Shown in pieces: positions 11,060 to 19,890 of a stretch of 64,000 nt of DNA. Location of the stretch: assembly GCF_000834655.1 (NCBI RefSeq), contig NZ_JXQQ01000030.1:57227-121226 (forward strand). The letters run 5' to 3'. Each line of letters opens with the position of its first letter. Position 1 is the first letter of the stretch. Source of the stretch: Variovorax paradoxus (lineage in GTDB: Bacteria; Pseudomonadota; Gammaproteobacteria; Burkholderiales; Burkholderiaceae_C). A model generated the notes under the pieces. The model made no database searches and was not told the DNA's origin. It saw nothing but the letters and a program-made list of their open reading frames with translations. The translations under genes and the position numbers were made by a program.

Positions 11060-12270
11060 ACCACCACGAGGTTGCCGTCACCGGGCTGGGCGTCCTGGCG
11101 CCCCACGGCGACGAGCCCGGCGCGCTGTTCGATGCGCTGCTGCAGGCCCGCTCGGCCATCCAGCCCGTCTTTCCCGAATTGCCCAAGCCGGCCGCCGCCG
11201 CGACGGTGGCCTTCGACGAGACGCGCTGGTTCACCAAGCTGCAGCTGGCCGGCGTCGACCGCGTGAGCCAGCTCGCCGTGGCCGCGGCCGATCTCGCGCT
11301 GCACGATGCGAACCTGCCGCTGGCAGATGTCGACCTGGAACGCGTCGGCGTGTACGCCGGCTGCGGCATGGGCGGTGCAGCGGCGCTCGAGGCGGCCTAC
11401 CGCGGCAACGGGCGCGTGTCGCCACTCACCATTCCGGCTTTCATGCCCAACGCGCCCGCGGCCCACGTGGCGATGCGCAACGGCGTGCTCGGCCCGGTGC
11501 TCACCTACTCCGTCGCCTGCGCGTCGTCGTCGGTCGCCATCGCCGAAGCGGCCAAGGCCATCCAGCGCGGCGAGGTCGACATCGCCATTGCCGGCGGCAG
11601 CGAGGCGCTGATCGTGCCGGGCGTCGTGCTGGCCTGGCAGGCGATGCAGACGCTGGCCACCTTCCAGCCCGGCGAGGCGGCCGGCGCGGTGCGGCCGTTC
11701 GCGAGCGACCGCAGCGGCTTCGCACTGGGCGAAGGCGCGGCCTTCCTGGTGCTCGAATCCGCCGAGCGCGCGCGCCGCCGCGGCGCCCGCAGCTACGCCA
11801 CGCTGGCCGGCTGGGGCTTGAGCAGCGATGCCACCCACCTCACCAAGCCCGACGCACCGGGCCAAGCGCGCGCGCTGCGCCAGGCGCTGCGGCAGGCCGG
11901 CCTGCAGCCGCGCGACGTGGGCTACTGCAATGCGCACGGCACCGCCACGCGCATCGGCGACGTGGTCGAGCGCAATGCGCTGGCCGAGGTGTGGGGCGAC
12001 CATTTCGAGGGCCTGCGCGTGAGCTCCACCAAGGCGCTGCACGGCCACATGCTTGGCGCGGCGGGTTCCATCGAAGCGCTCATCACGGTGCTCGCGCTGC
12101 ACCGGCGGCAGTTGCCGCCCAATGCGAACTGCGGCGAGATCGATCCGGCCTGCCAGATGAACCTCGTCGCGCAGGACGACAGCGCCGCACCGGCGCTCGA
12201 GGCCGCCATGAGCAACTCCTTCGCCTTCGGCGGCACGAATTCGGTGCTGCTTTTCCGACGCGCCGATTAA
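11056..12270 (+). CDS. beta-ketoacyl-[ACP] synthase (FabF-like)
   Basis: 404-residue thiolase-fold condensing enzyme that would elongate acyl-ACP with malonyl-ACP. The catalytic triad is intact: Cys155 in SVACASSSVAIA, His294 in CNAHGTATRIGD and His331 in GHMLGAAG, with Lys326 before the last. The start is a GTG overlapping the ACP stop. There is no ketoreductase, dehydratase or acyltransferase nearby, so the pair probably works with housekeeping FAS enzymes or on a short specialised acyl group. It converges with the LysR gene, their stops sharing bases. Confidence 0.88.
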   Translation: MNHHEVAVTGLGVLAPHGDEPGALFDALLQARSAIQPVFPELPKPAAAATVAFDETRWFTKLQLAGVDRVSQLAVAAADLALHDANLPLADVDLERVGVYAGCGMGGAAALEAAYRGNGRVSPLTIPAFMPNAPAAHVAMRNGVLGPVLTYSVACASSSVAIAEAAKAIQRGEVDIAIAGGSEALIVPGVVLAWQAMQTLATFQPGEAAGAVRPFASDRSGFALGEGAAFLVLESAERARRRGARSYATLAGWGLSSDATHLTKPDAPGQARALRQALRQAGLQPRDVGYCNAHGTATRIGDVVERNALAEVWGDHFEGLRVSSTKALHGHMLGAAGSIEALITVLALHRRQLPPNANCGEIDPACQMNLVAQDDSAAPALEAAMSNSFAFGGTNSVLLFRRAD

Positions 12271-13172
12271 GCCGCCGGCTGCGACGCGGCACCCGCCTCG
12301 CAAACCCATTCCACGAACGCCTCCGCCAGCGGATCGGCCGTGCGGTTGGGTGCCATGAACACGCTGTAGCCGCGGCTCGACGGCGCCCGGTGCGCACACG
12401 CGAGCAGCAGTTCGCCCGAGCGCAGCTCGCGCTCCACGTAGTACGCCGGCACCAGCCCCACGCCGAGATCGGCACGCACCGCCGCGACGAGCGAAGAAAA
12501 GAGATCGAAGCGATGCCCCGCGACCAGGTTCTCGGGCGGCCGCGCGTGCGGGGTCTGCGCGAACCATTCTTCCCACGCGCCCATGCGCGTGCGCAGCTGG
12601 AGCAGCGGCGCGGCGCGAAAGTCGCCGCGCGCCATGGCGGCCCGGCCCTTCGCGCGCGGAGCGCACACCGCCACGCAGAACTCGCCCATCAGCGGCCGCG
12701 CATCGGCGCCGGGCCACACTGCGTCGTCGTACTGCACGCCCACGTCGAACGGCATGTCGGCCATGTAGAGGTCGGTCGGAAACACCTGCAGGTGCAGGCT
12801 GCAGCCCGGGTTCTGCGCGATGAACTGCGGCAGCAGCGGCGTGAGCCAGCCCTCGGCCAGCACCGGCACCGCGCCCACGATCAACCGCAGACCGTCGACG
12901 CGCTGCGCCATGGCTTCGAGCGTGTGGTTCTGCAGCCGCATCAGGTCGCCCGCGATCTGGCCGTGGTAGCGGCGCCCGGCGTCGGTGAGCTCGGTGCCGC
13001 GCGCGGTGCGCTGCACCAGCCGCACGCCGATCTGCGCTTCGAGCAGCCGCAGCTGCTGGCTCACCGCGCTGTGCGTGAGGCACAGCTCTTCGGCTGCCTT
13101 GCCCACGCCATGGTGGCGCGCGACCGCATCGAAGATCAGCAGCGCTCGGGTGCTCGGAATATGGCGGCGCAT
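12267..13172 (-). CDS. LysR-type regulator (GcvA-like)
   Basis: 301 residues. The N-terminal HTH (RALLIFDAVARHHGVGKAAEELCLTHSAVSQQLRLLE) is the GcvA/AmpR style, followed by a substrate-binding domain containing DVGVQYDD and GVGLVPAYYVE. The ATG at 13172 gives the standard GcvA-like beginning (MRRHIPSTRALLIF); an upstream in-frame start at 13205 would add eleven residues with no ribosome binding site. It diverges from the M20 peptidase gene 130 bp away, the likeliest target. The inducer cannot be read. Confidence 0.88.
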   Translation of the reverse strand: MRRHIPSTRALLIFDAVARHHGVGKAAEELCLTHSAVSQQLRLLEAQIGVRLVQRTARGTELTDAGRRYHGQIAGDLMRLQNHTLEAMAQRVDGLRLIVGAVPVLAEGWLTPLLPQFIAQNPGCSLHLQVFPTDLYMADMPFDVGVQYDDAVWPGADARPLMGEFCVAVCAPRAKGRAAMARGDFRAAPLLQLRTRMGAWEEWFAQTPHARPPENLVAGHRFDLFSSLVAAVRADLGVGLVPAYYVERELRSGELLLACAHRAPSSRGYSVFMAPNRTADPLAEAFVEWVCEAGAASQPAA

Positions 13173-13301
13173 GGCGGTGTTCGTAAGAAAAACTGACAAC
13201 GCCAAAGATTAAACCAGAGCAGGCCGCTGGCTCGACCATAAGAATTGCTGACGGCGCCGCGCCGGCCGCGCTCTCTTCACCTTCAAGGACAACCCACCGC
13301 C

Positions 13302-14660
13302 ATGCCCCGCCCTGCGACATTCCGCCTTGCCCCGATCGCCCTCGCCCTGGCCCTGGCCTGCACCGCCGCGCTCGCCCAGGCGCAGAACGCCGCCGTCGCT
13401 GCCACGCCCGCGCAGGTGCGCCCCGAGATCGACAAGGCCTACACCCAGCTGATGGCGGCGCCCGCGATCCAGAAACTGCTCGACGCGGTCAAGGCCGACC
13501 ACGAGCGCTCGGTCGAAGACCTGAAGATGCTCACCGAGATCGAAGCGCCCCCCTTCAAGGAGCAAAAGCGCGCCGAGGCCTTCCTCGCGCGCATGAAGGC
13601 GCTGGGCCTGGCGGACGCGAAGATCGATGCCGAAGGCAATGTCGTCGGCCTGCGCAAGGGCACGGGCAACGGCCCGAAGCTGCTGATTTCCGCGCACCTC
13701 GATACGGTGTTTCCCGCCGGCACCGACGTGAAGGTGAAGGAGCGCGACGGCAAGCTGTACGCTCCCGGTATCTCCGACGACACACGCGGCCTCGCCGTGC
13801 TGCTGTCGTGGCTCAAGGTGCTCAACGACAACAAGATCCAGACCGTGGGCGACCTCCTGATCGTCGGCAACGTCGGCGAGGAAGAGCTCGGCAACCTGCG
13901 CGGCATCAAGGCGATCTTTCGAGACCACCTCGACATCGACGGCATGGTCGGCCTCGAGCCCGCACCCGACGGCACGGTGCTGATGCTGGGCACGGGCAGC
14001 CACCGCCACGAGGTCACCTTCAAGGGCCCGGGCGGCCACAGCTTCGGCGCCTTCGGCCAGGTGCCGAGCGCCATCCACGGCATGGGCCGTGCGATCGCCA
14101 AGATCGCCGAGGTGCGCACGCCGACTTTCCCCAAGACAACCTTCACCGTCGGCACCGTGGGCGGCGGCACGTCGGTCAACACCATCGCGCCGGACGCACG
14201 CATGGCCATCGACATCCGCTCCGACGAAATGGCGCCGCTGCTGGAGACCGAGAAGAAGATCCTCGCGGCCATCGACGAAGCTGTCGAGGAGGAGAACAAG
14301 CGCTGGAACGTGACGACCCTGAGCGTGAGCCGCAAGCTCATCGGCGACCGGCCGGGCGGCCGCACGCAATCGGACACGGTGATCGTCGAAGCGGCCACGC
14401 GCGCGAACAGCGCCTTCGGACACAAGACCCTGCTGACGGGCGCGAGCACCGATGCCAACGTGCCGATGTCGCTGGGCATCCCGGCCATCATTGTCGGCGC
14501 CGGCGGCAAGACGGGCGGCTTCCATGCGCTGTCGGAGTGGATCGATGTGACCGACGGCTGGAAGGGCGCGCAGAACTCGCTGGTCACGGTGCTCGGCCTC
14601 GTGGGCGTGCAGGGCACCAGCGCACCGCTGCTGGAAAAGCGAGCGCCGCGCAAGAACTAG
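13302..14660 (+). CDS. secreted M20-family metallopeptidase
   Basis: 452-residue exported dipeptidase/carboxypeptidase-like hydrolase. A Sec signal peptide covers about residues 1-28 (ends ALAQAQ). The di-zinc site is complete by eye: SAHLDTVFPAG (His, Asp), GISDDTRG (bridging Asp), GEEELGN (Glu-Glu), GASTDANVP (Asp) and GGFHALSEW (His). A dimerisation/lid domain is inserted between GSHRHEVTFKGPGGHSFG and the last Asp. ATG 13302 has AAGGA about 14 nt upstream. The substrate is a peptide or acyl-amino acid. The divergent LysR gene probably regulates it. Confidence 0.9.
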   Translation: MPRPATFRLAPIALALALACTAALAQAQNAAVAATPAQVRPEIDKAYTQLMAAPAIQKLLDAVKADHERSVEDLKMLTEIEAPPFKEQKRAEAFLARMKALGLADAKIDAEGNVVGLRKGTGNGPKLLISAHLDTVFPAGTDVKVKERDGKLYAPGISDDTRGLAVLLSWLKVLNDNKIQTVGDLLIVGNVGEEELGNLRGIKAIFRDHLDIDGMVGLEPAPDGTVLMLGTGSHRHEVTFKGPGGHSFGAFGQVPSAIHGMGRAIAKIAEVRTPTFPKTTFTVGTVGGGTSVNTIAPDARMAIDIRSDEMAPLLETEKKILAAIDEAVEEENKRWNVTTLSVSRKLIGDRPGGRTQSDTVIVEAATRANSAFGHKTLLTGASTDANVPMSLGIPAIIVGAGGKTGGFHALSEWIDVTDGWKGAQNSLVTVLGLVGVQGTSAPLLEKRAPRKN

Positions 14661-14741
14661 GCGGGCACCGCGGGGCACCCTGCCCGGGACACTCCGGTAT
14701 GCTGGTGGGCGCTTCCATCCATGCTCGCCAAGGAGACCATC

Positions 14742-15179
14742 ATGCATGCCCGCTCCACACTCATTGCCATCGCCCTGCTCGCCGCAGGCGCCTCGGCGCA
14801 GGCCAACGACCTGCTCGACCAACTGAAGGAAAGGGCCGGCGCTGCCGCCAGTTCGCAAGGCGGCAATTCCTCCAGCTCCGGCCTCGGCAACCTCGGCTTC
14901 AAGATGCCCGCAATCGGCTCCAGCACCATCGGCAGCGCCGCCGGCGTGCTGCAGTACTGCGTGAAGAACAACTACCTCGGCGGCGATGCGGCCTCGGTCA
15001 AAGACAAGCTGCTGGCCAAGATCACCGGCCAGAAGCAGCAGGAAAAGAACTTCGAAAGCGGCGCGAAAGGCTTGTTGAAGGGCGGCGACGGCCAGACGCT
15101 CAACATGAAGATCCTGTCGTCGAAGGTGAAGGAAAAGGCCTGCGACTACGTCCTGAAGAACGCCACTTCGCTGATCTGA
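14742..15179 (+). CDS. DUF2501 (YjjA-like) secreted protein
   Basis: 145 residues: a signal peptide to about residue 20 (ends ASAQA), a Ser/Gly-rich linker (about 33-48), and a conserved C-terminal region with VLQYCVKNNYLGG and KEKACDYVLKN; those two Cys could form a disulfide. This matches the DUF2501/YjjA family of small periplasmic proteins of unknown function. A strong AAGGAGA lies about 6 nt before the ATG. It stands 81 bp after the M20 gene and 83 bp before the SulP gene. Confidence 0.8.
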   Translation: MHARSTLIAIALLAAGASAQANDLLDQLKERAGAAASSQGGNSSSSGLGNLGFKMPAIGSSTIGSAAGVLQYCVKNNYLGGDAASVKDKLLAKITGQKQQEKNFESGAKGLLKGGDGQTLNMKILSSKVKEKACDYVLKNATSLI

Positions 15180-15262
15180 CCTGACAGCGCCTTCGCATGG
15201 CCTCCGCGCGGCGCACCGCGCATGTGCTTGCTTGTTTCTCCCCGTGCGCGCGTAACGACTCC

Positions 15263-16981
15263 ATGACCCCGGCTGCCTCCCCCACGTCCCTGCGCCAGCG
15301 CCTCGCGCGCTGGGTTCCTTGTCTCGCATGGCCCCGCCCTTCCGGGGCGCTGCTGCGCAGCGAGGCGATGGCCGGCATCACCGTGGCGCTGATGGTCATT
15401 CCGCAAGGCGTGGCCTATGCGGCGCTCGCCGGCATGCCGCTCGTGACCGGCGTGTACGCGGCGCTGTTCCCTGCCTTGATCGCGGTGATGTTCAGCTCGT
15501 CGCAGCGGCTGTCGGTCGGGCCCACGGCGCTCACCAGCCTTTTGGTCGGCGCCTCGCTCGCGCCGCTCGCCGTGGCGGGCAGCGCCGAGTGGGTGGCGAT
15601 GGCGGTGTGGCTCACGCTGATGTCCGGCACCATCCAGATCGTGCTGGGCGCGGGGCGCTTCGGCTGGTTGCTGCGGCTGGTCAATTCGCCGGTGCTGATC
15701 GGCTTCACGCAAGGCGCGGCGGTGCTGATCGCGATCTCGCAGTTGCCGTCGCTGCTGGGCTTCACCGGTCGCACCATTCCGCAGGTGCTGCAGGGCGGGC
15801 CGCTGCCCGACCTAGTGGCGATCGCCTTCGGCCTCGGCAGCATCGCGGTGCTGTGGCTGGGCAAGCGATTCATGCCGCGCTTTCCGACCACGATGGCGCT
15901 GGTGGCCGGCGCCGCGGCCATCAGCTGGGGCATCAACTACGCGCTGCGCGGCGGCGCGGTGGTCGGCAGCCTTCCCTCGGGGCTGCCCTCTTTCTACTGG
16001 CCCGGCCTGCTCCCCCTGGGCACGTTCAGCGCACTGGTGCTGCCCGCCTTGATGATCACGCTGGTGAGCTTCCTGGAGACCGCCTCCAGCGCCAAGGTCG
16101 ACAACGCGCGCGCCGGCACGCTGTGGAACGAAAACCAGGACCTGATCGGCCAGGGCCTGGCCAAGCTGGCCTCGGGCTTCACCGGCGCGTTCCCGACCAG
16201 CTCGTCGTTCTCGCGCTCGGCCATCACGCTCTATGCAGGCGCGCAGACCGGCTGGGCGACGCTCTTCAGCGTGGTGGTCGTGGCCGGTGCACTGCTGTGG
16301 CTGATGCCGCTGCTCTATCACGTGCCGCAGGCGGTGCTGGCGGCCGTGGTGGTCACGGCCATCCTCGGGCTAGTGAAGCCCGCGAGCTTCACGGCACTGT
16401 GGCGCGTCTCGCGCATCGAGGCGGGCATCGCCTTCGGCACCTTCGTGCTGACCATCGCGACCGCGCCCAGCATCTACTGGGGCGTGCTCGGCGGCCTGCT
16501 CGCGAGCATGGCGCACTACATGTACCGCCACCTGCATCCGCGCATCATCGAGGTGGGCCTGCACCCGGACGGGAGCCTGCGCGACCGCAACCTCTGGAAG
16601 CTGCCGCCGCTCGCGCCGCAGCTCTATGCGCTGCGCATGGACGCCGAACTCGACTTCGCCTCGGCCTCCACGCTGGAACGCGCGCTCACCGTGGCGCTGG
16701 CCGAGCGCCCCGACCTCACCGACGTGTGCCTCTTCGCGCAGCCCATCAACCGCATCGACATCACCGGTGCCGAGGTGTTCGGCTCGATCCGCAGGATGAT
16801 GGAATCCAAGGGCGTGCGCCTGCACCTGAGCGGCATGAAGCTGCCCGCCATGCAGGTGCTCGAACGCGCGGGCCTGCTCGCGCCGGGGCCGATGCTCTTC
16901 AGCTACCGCACCGATGGCGAGGCGCTCGCGGCGCTGATGCCGCGCATCGAAGTGCCCATCGAGGCCGAGACCGCAGGCTGA
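15263..16981 (+). CDS. SulP-family anion permease with C-terminal STAS domain
   Basis: 572-residue inner-membrane transporter. The membrane domain starts with AGITVALMVIPQGVAYAALAGMPLVTGVYAALFP, the SulP signature, and includes ASGFTGAFPTSSSFSRSA; about 12-14 helices. From about residue 450 there is a STAS domain (FASASTLERAL, RIDITGAEVFGSI, LHLSGMKLPAMQVLERAG) that usually modulates transport. The family carries sulfate, bicarbonate or dicarboxylates. ATG 15263 was chosen because upstream in-frame residues are not family-like. Confidence 0.9.
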   Translation: MTPAASPTSLRQRLARWVPCLAWPRPSGALLRSEAMAGITVALMVIPQGVAYAALAGMPLVTGVYAALFPALIAVMFSSSQRLSVGPTALTSLLVGASLAPLAVAGSAEWVAMAVWLTLMSGTIQIVLGAGRFGWLLRLVNSPVLIGFTQGAAVLIAISQLPSLLGFTGRTIPQVLQGGPLPDLVAIAFGLGSIAVLWLGKRFMPRFPTTMALVAGAAAISWGINYALRGGAVVGSLPSGLPSFYWPGLLPLGTFSALVLPALMITLVSFLETASSAKVDNARAGTLWNENQDLIGQGLAKLASGFTGAFPTSSSFSRSAITLYAGAQTGWATLFSVVVVAGALLWLMPLLYHVPQAVLAAVVVTAILGLVKPASFTALWRVSRIEAGIAFGTFVLTIATAPSIYWGVLGGLLASMAHYMYRHLHPRIIEVGLHPDGSLRDRNLWKLPPLAPQLYALRMDAELDFASASTLERALTVALAERPDLTDVCLFAQPINRIDITGAEVFGSIRRMMESKGVRLHLSGMKLPAMQVLERAGLLAPGPMLFSYRTDGEALAALMPRIEVPIEAETAG

Positions 16982-17000
16982 CGACAGAGGCACCGGCCCC

Positions 17001-17894
17001 ATGAAGACCACCATCGAAGAACTCGTCGCGTTTCGGACGGTGGTGGACGCCGGCTCGATCACCGCCGCCGCCGAGCAGCTCGGCCACACGGTCTCGGGCA
17101 TCAGCCGCGCGCTCAGCCGGCTCGAGCAGAAGCTGGACACCACGCTCCTGCGCCGCACCACGCGGCGCCTGGAACTCACCGAGGAAGGCGCCGCCTTCCT
17201 GCAGCGTACCCGCGCGATCCTCGATGCCATCGACGATGCCGAGGAGCAGATGGCCGCGCGCCGCGAACAACCGGCCGGCCGGCTGCGCGTGAACGCCGCC
17301 TCGCCCTTCATGCTGCACGCCATCGTGCCGCTGGTGCCCGAGTTCCGGAAGCTCTACCCGCAGATCAGCCTGGAACTGGACACCGACGACCTGCCCATCG
17401 ACTTGCTGGAGCGCCGCACCGACATCGCGATCCGCATCGGCCCGCTGCGCGACTCCACGCTGCACGCGCGGCCGCTCGGCACGCACCGCCTGCGGGTGCT
17501 CGCAAGCCCGGCGTACCTGGAGGCGCACGGCAAGCCGCGCAAGGTGACGGATCTGGCCGATCACGCGCTGCTGGGTTTTACCCAACCCGAATCGCTCAAC
17601 CGCTGGCCGCTGCGCGGAGAGAACGGCATCCACGGCGACGAATGGCCCATCGCGCCCACGCTCGCCGCATCGAGCGGCGAAACGCTGCGCCAGCTCGCGC
17701 TGGCCGGCGCGGGCATCGTGTGCCTGGCGGATTTCATGACCGCCGCCGACCGCGCGAGCGGCGCGCTGGTGCAGGTGCTGGCCAAGGAAACGGTGGACGT
17801 GCGCCAGCCGGTGAATGCGGTGTACTACCGCAACACGCAGCTGTCGGCGCGGATCACTTCGTTCTTGGATTTCCTCACGCAGCGCATGACTTGA
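17001..17894 (+). CDS. LysR-type regulator (CrgA/DsdC-like)
   Basis: 297 residues with an N-terminal HTH (VAFRTVVDAGSITAAAEQLGHTVSGISRALSRLEQ), then a LysR effector domain with DLLERRTDIAIRIGPLRDSTLHARPLG, the pattern of the broad CrgA-like group. It follows the SulP gene by 19 bp on the same strand and may be co-transcribed, but this LysR group often regulates a gene elsewhere. Effector and target are unknown. Confidence 0.87.
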   Translation: MKTTIEELVAFRTVVDAGSITAAAEQLGHTVSGISRALSRLEQKLDTTLLRRTTRRLELTEEGAAFLQRTRAILDAIDDAEEQMAARREQPAGRLRVNAASPFMLHAIVPLVPEFRKLYPQISLELDTDDLPIDLLERRTDIAIRIGPLRDSTLHARPLGTHRLRVLASPAYLEAHGKPRKVTDLADHALLGFTQPESLNRWPLRGENGIHGDEWPIAPTLAASSGETLRQLALAGAGIVCLADFMTAADRASGALVQVLAKETVDVRQPVNAVYYRNTQLSARITSFLDFLTQRMT

Positions 17895-17903
17895 GCGAAA
17901 CGC

Positions 17904-18482
17904 TCACTTCGGCTGGGCCGGCACGAAGCGCTCCACCGCCGCCGACTTGATCTCGTACCCGCTCACGCCCATGTCCGCCGACGCATAGCGCGCGGCCTTC
18001 AGGATGCCGCTGACCTTGACCGTGTCCATCGCGTGCAGGCCCTTGAAGGCCTGGTCGGCGATCACGTGCACGATCTGGTTGGCGGGCGGGGGCGGGGTGT
18101 GGATGCAGGCGCCGAAATACGGCACGAGGAGGAATTCGCGGATGCCGTCCTGCGTGTTGTCCAGCGGGACGACGAAGCCCGAGAGCTTGGCCGCGGTGCC
18201 GTCGAGCGCCACGTTGACCGGCGCGTTGTCCCAGACGGCGCGCATCTCGTCGAGCATCTGGATGGCGCGCGGGTCGTTGTCGCGCAGGGCCTCCAGGCTG
18301 ATGTTGCGGTAGCGCTTGGTGGGGTCCCAGCTCTTGGGGATGAGCTCGTCCCACTTGAGTTCCGGCGCCGCAGAGACGTTCGCACCTCCGGCGGTCGCGG
18401 AGCCGGGCCCGCAGCCGGCGAGCCCGAGGGCTGCGAGCGACAGGAACAGCGCCGTCAGGGCGCGCGAGAAGAAGGCTGTCAT
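17904..18482 (-). CDS. DUF3299 lipoprotein
   Basis: 192 residues with a lipoprotein signal peptide: hydrophobic residues about 8-24 and lipobox LAGC, so Cys25 or so would be lipidated and the protein anchored in the envelope. The body contains SGFVVPLDNTQDGIREFLLVPYFGACIHTPPPPANQIVHV, typical of DUF3299, with a conserved Cys-His near the GACIH motif that could bind metal. Such proteins often sit beside ABC/MacB-like or metal-related genes; here it is alone. ATG 18482 gives the proper signal peptide. Confidence 0.82.
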   Translation of the reverse strand: MTAFFSRALTALFLSLAALGLAGCGPGSATAGGANVSAAPELKWDELIPKSWDPTKRYRNISLEALRDNDPRAIQMLDEMRAVWDNAPVNVALDGTAAKLSGFVVPLDNTQDGIREFLLVPYFGACIHTPPPPANQIVHVIADQAFKGLHAMDTVKVSGILKAARYASADMGVSGYEIKSAAVERFVPAQPK

Positions 18483-18610
18483 GGCGTCAATTGTGCTTGG
18501 AAGATGTTTCAGACCCATAACGCGGGGGCGAGTTGCCCCTTTTTCAGGCAAATGGCACAAATTCCGGCCGCCGCGCCAGAATGCCGCACCACGACAACGA
18601 GGAGATCCGC

Positions 18611-19138
18611 ATGGCAGCTACTGGATGGCTGGGACTCACGTCCCTGGGTATTGTTCACACCGCGATCAGCCTGATCGCCGTCTTCGCGGGGATCGTCGCC
18701 CTGCTGCGCTACAAGGAAATCACCCTGCGCACCGGCTGGGGCCAGGTCTTCGTCTGGACCACGGTGCTCACCTGCCTCACCGGCTTCGGCATCTTCCAGC
18801 ACGGCGGCTTCGGAAAGCCGCATGTGCTGGGCATCGTGACGCTGCTTGCGCTTGCGGCAGGTGCGCTGGCCGGCCGGGGGCGCCTTGGAAAGCACTCGCG
18901 CTACATCGAAGCCATCGCCTATTCGGCAAGCTTTCTCTTCCACTGGATACCGGCCTTCACCGAGACGCTGACGCGGCTCCCGCTGGGCGCGCCGCTGCTG
19001 AAGGATGCCGAGGCGCCCGAGCTCAAGGCGATCACCGGCGTGCTGTTCGTGCTGTACCTGATCGGCGTGGCGCTGCAGGTGCGGCGGCTGCGCGGCACTG
19101 CCGGCGCGAACCCGCTGGCGGCGACCACCGGCGCCTGA
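18611..19138 (+). CDS. small four-to-five-helix integral membrane protein
   Basis: 175 residues with about five hydrophobic helices (residues about 14-32, 45-63, 73-90, 100-115, 140-157). A conserved-looking stretch, TGFGIFQHGGFGKPHVLGI, places His residues within the membrane region, and FLFHWIPAFTETLTRLP follows. I do not recognise a characterised family; it resembles DUF2306-type proteins. GGAGAT precedes the ATG by 6 nt. It is divergent from the DUF3299 gene 128 bp away. Confidence 0.75.
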   Translation: MAATGWLGLTSLGIVHTAISLIAVFAGIVALLRYKEITLRTGWGQVFVWTTVLTCLTGFGIFQHGGFGKPHVLGIVTLLALAAGALAGRGRLGKHSRYIEAIAYSASFLFHWIPAFTETLTRLPLGAPLLKDAEAPELKAITGVLFVLYLIGVALQVRRLRGTAGANPLAATTGA

Positions 19139-19141
19139 ACC

Positions 19142-19888
19142 TCAGGTGCCGGTAAAGCGCGGCGGGCGCTTCTCGGCCCATGCGCGCTGGCCTTCGCGCA
19201 GGTCGGCGGAACCGGCCGCACGGGCCATGTCGCGCTGCAGCGCCTCTGCATCGAGCGTGCCGCGCGCGATGTGGTTCAGGTGCTTCTTCATGCCGACGAG
19301 CGGAATCGGCGCCATGCCCGCGAGGGTTGCGGCCAGGCGCTGCCCCGCCGCCGCCAGCTCGGCCGCGGGCACCAGGTGCGTGAGGAAGCCGATCGCCTTG
19401 AGTTCCTGCGCATCGATGCGCTCGGCCGTGAGGAACAACCGCTTCGCGTTGTCCAGCCCCAGCCGCGTGACGTAGCGCTCCAGCCCGCGCCGGTAGAAGT
19501 GCAGCCCGAGCCGCGCGGCCGGCATGAACATGTCCATGCCCGGCACGCCGAGCCGGAAATCGCAGGCAAGCGCGAAATCGGTGGCGCCGCCGTAGACGCT
19601 GCCCTGCATCAGGGCGAGCGTGACGGGGCGGGCGTCTTCGATCGCATTCACCACCTCGTCGAACGCCACGTCGCGTGCTGCGCCGATGCGCCCGATGTCG
19701 TAGCCGCTGCTGAAATACTTGCCCTCGGCCTGCAGCACGAGCACCAGCACCTCGGGTTTCGCATTCACTTCCTCGATGTATGCGTCGATGGCCGCGAGGT
19801 CGTCGGGCTCGAGCCGGTTGGCCTGCCCGGGGCGGCGCAGCGTGATGCGCGCGACCGCGCCGTCGATCGTCAGTTCGGGAATGCCCAT
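19142..19888 (-). CDS. enoyl-CoA hydratase/isomerase-family (crotonase) protein, second copy
   Basis: 248-residue crotonase-fold protein, last gene of the leftward catabolic operon, starting 2 bp after the previous stop. The CoA-binding/oxyanion region FSSGYDIGRIG and GSVYGGATDFALACDFRLG are recognisable. At the two positions holding catalytic Glu in classical hydratases there is Asp (GATDFAL) and Ala (MPAARLGLHF), so ordinary hydratase chemistry is doubtful; isomerase, hydrolase or another crotonase reaction is possible. The C terminus AWAEKRPPRFTG is the common crotonase ending. Confidence 0.85.
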   Translation of the reverse strand: MGIPELTIDGAVARITLRRPGQANRLEPDDLAAIDAYIEEVNAKPEVLVLVLQAEGKYFSSGYDIGRIGAARDVAFDEVVNAIEDARPVTLALMQGSVYGGATDFALACDFRLGVPGMDMFMPAARLGLHFYRRGLERYVTRLGLDNAKRLFLTAERIDAQELKAIGFLTHLVPAAELAAAGQRLAATLAGMAPIPLVGMKKHLNHIARGTLDAEALQRDMARAAGSADLREGQRAWAEKRPPRFTGT

Positions 19889-19890
19889 GC

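Noticed and set aside
10849..13320. Very long open frame opposite the ACP/ketosynthase region
   Set aside because: Arg/Ala/Gly-rich sequence without any domain, a by-product of high GC. The ketosynthase and LysR genes in the other frames have intact active sites and family motifs.
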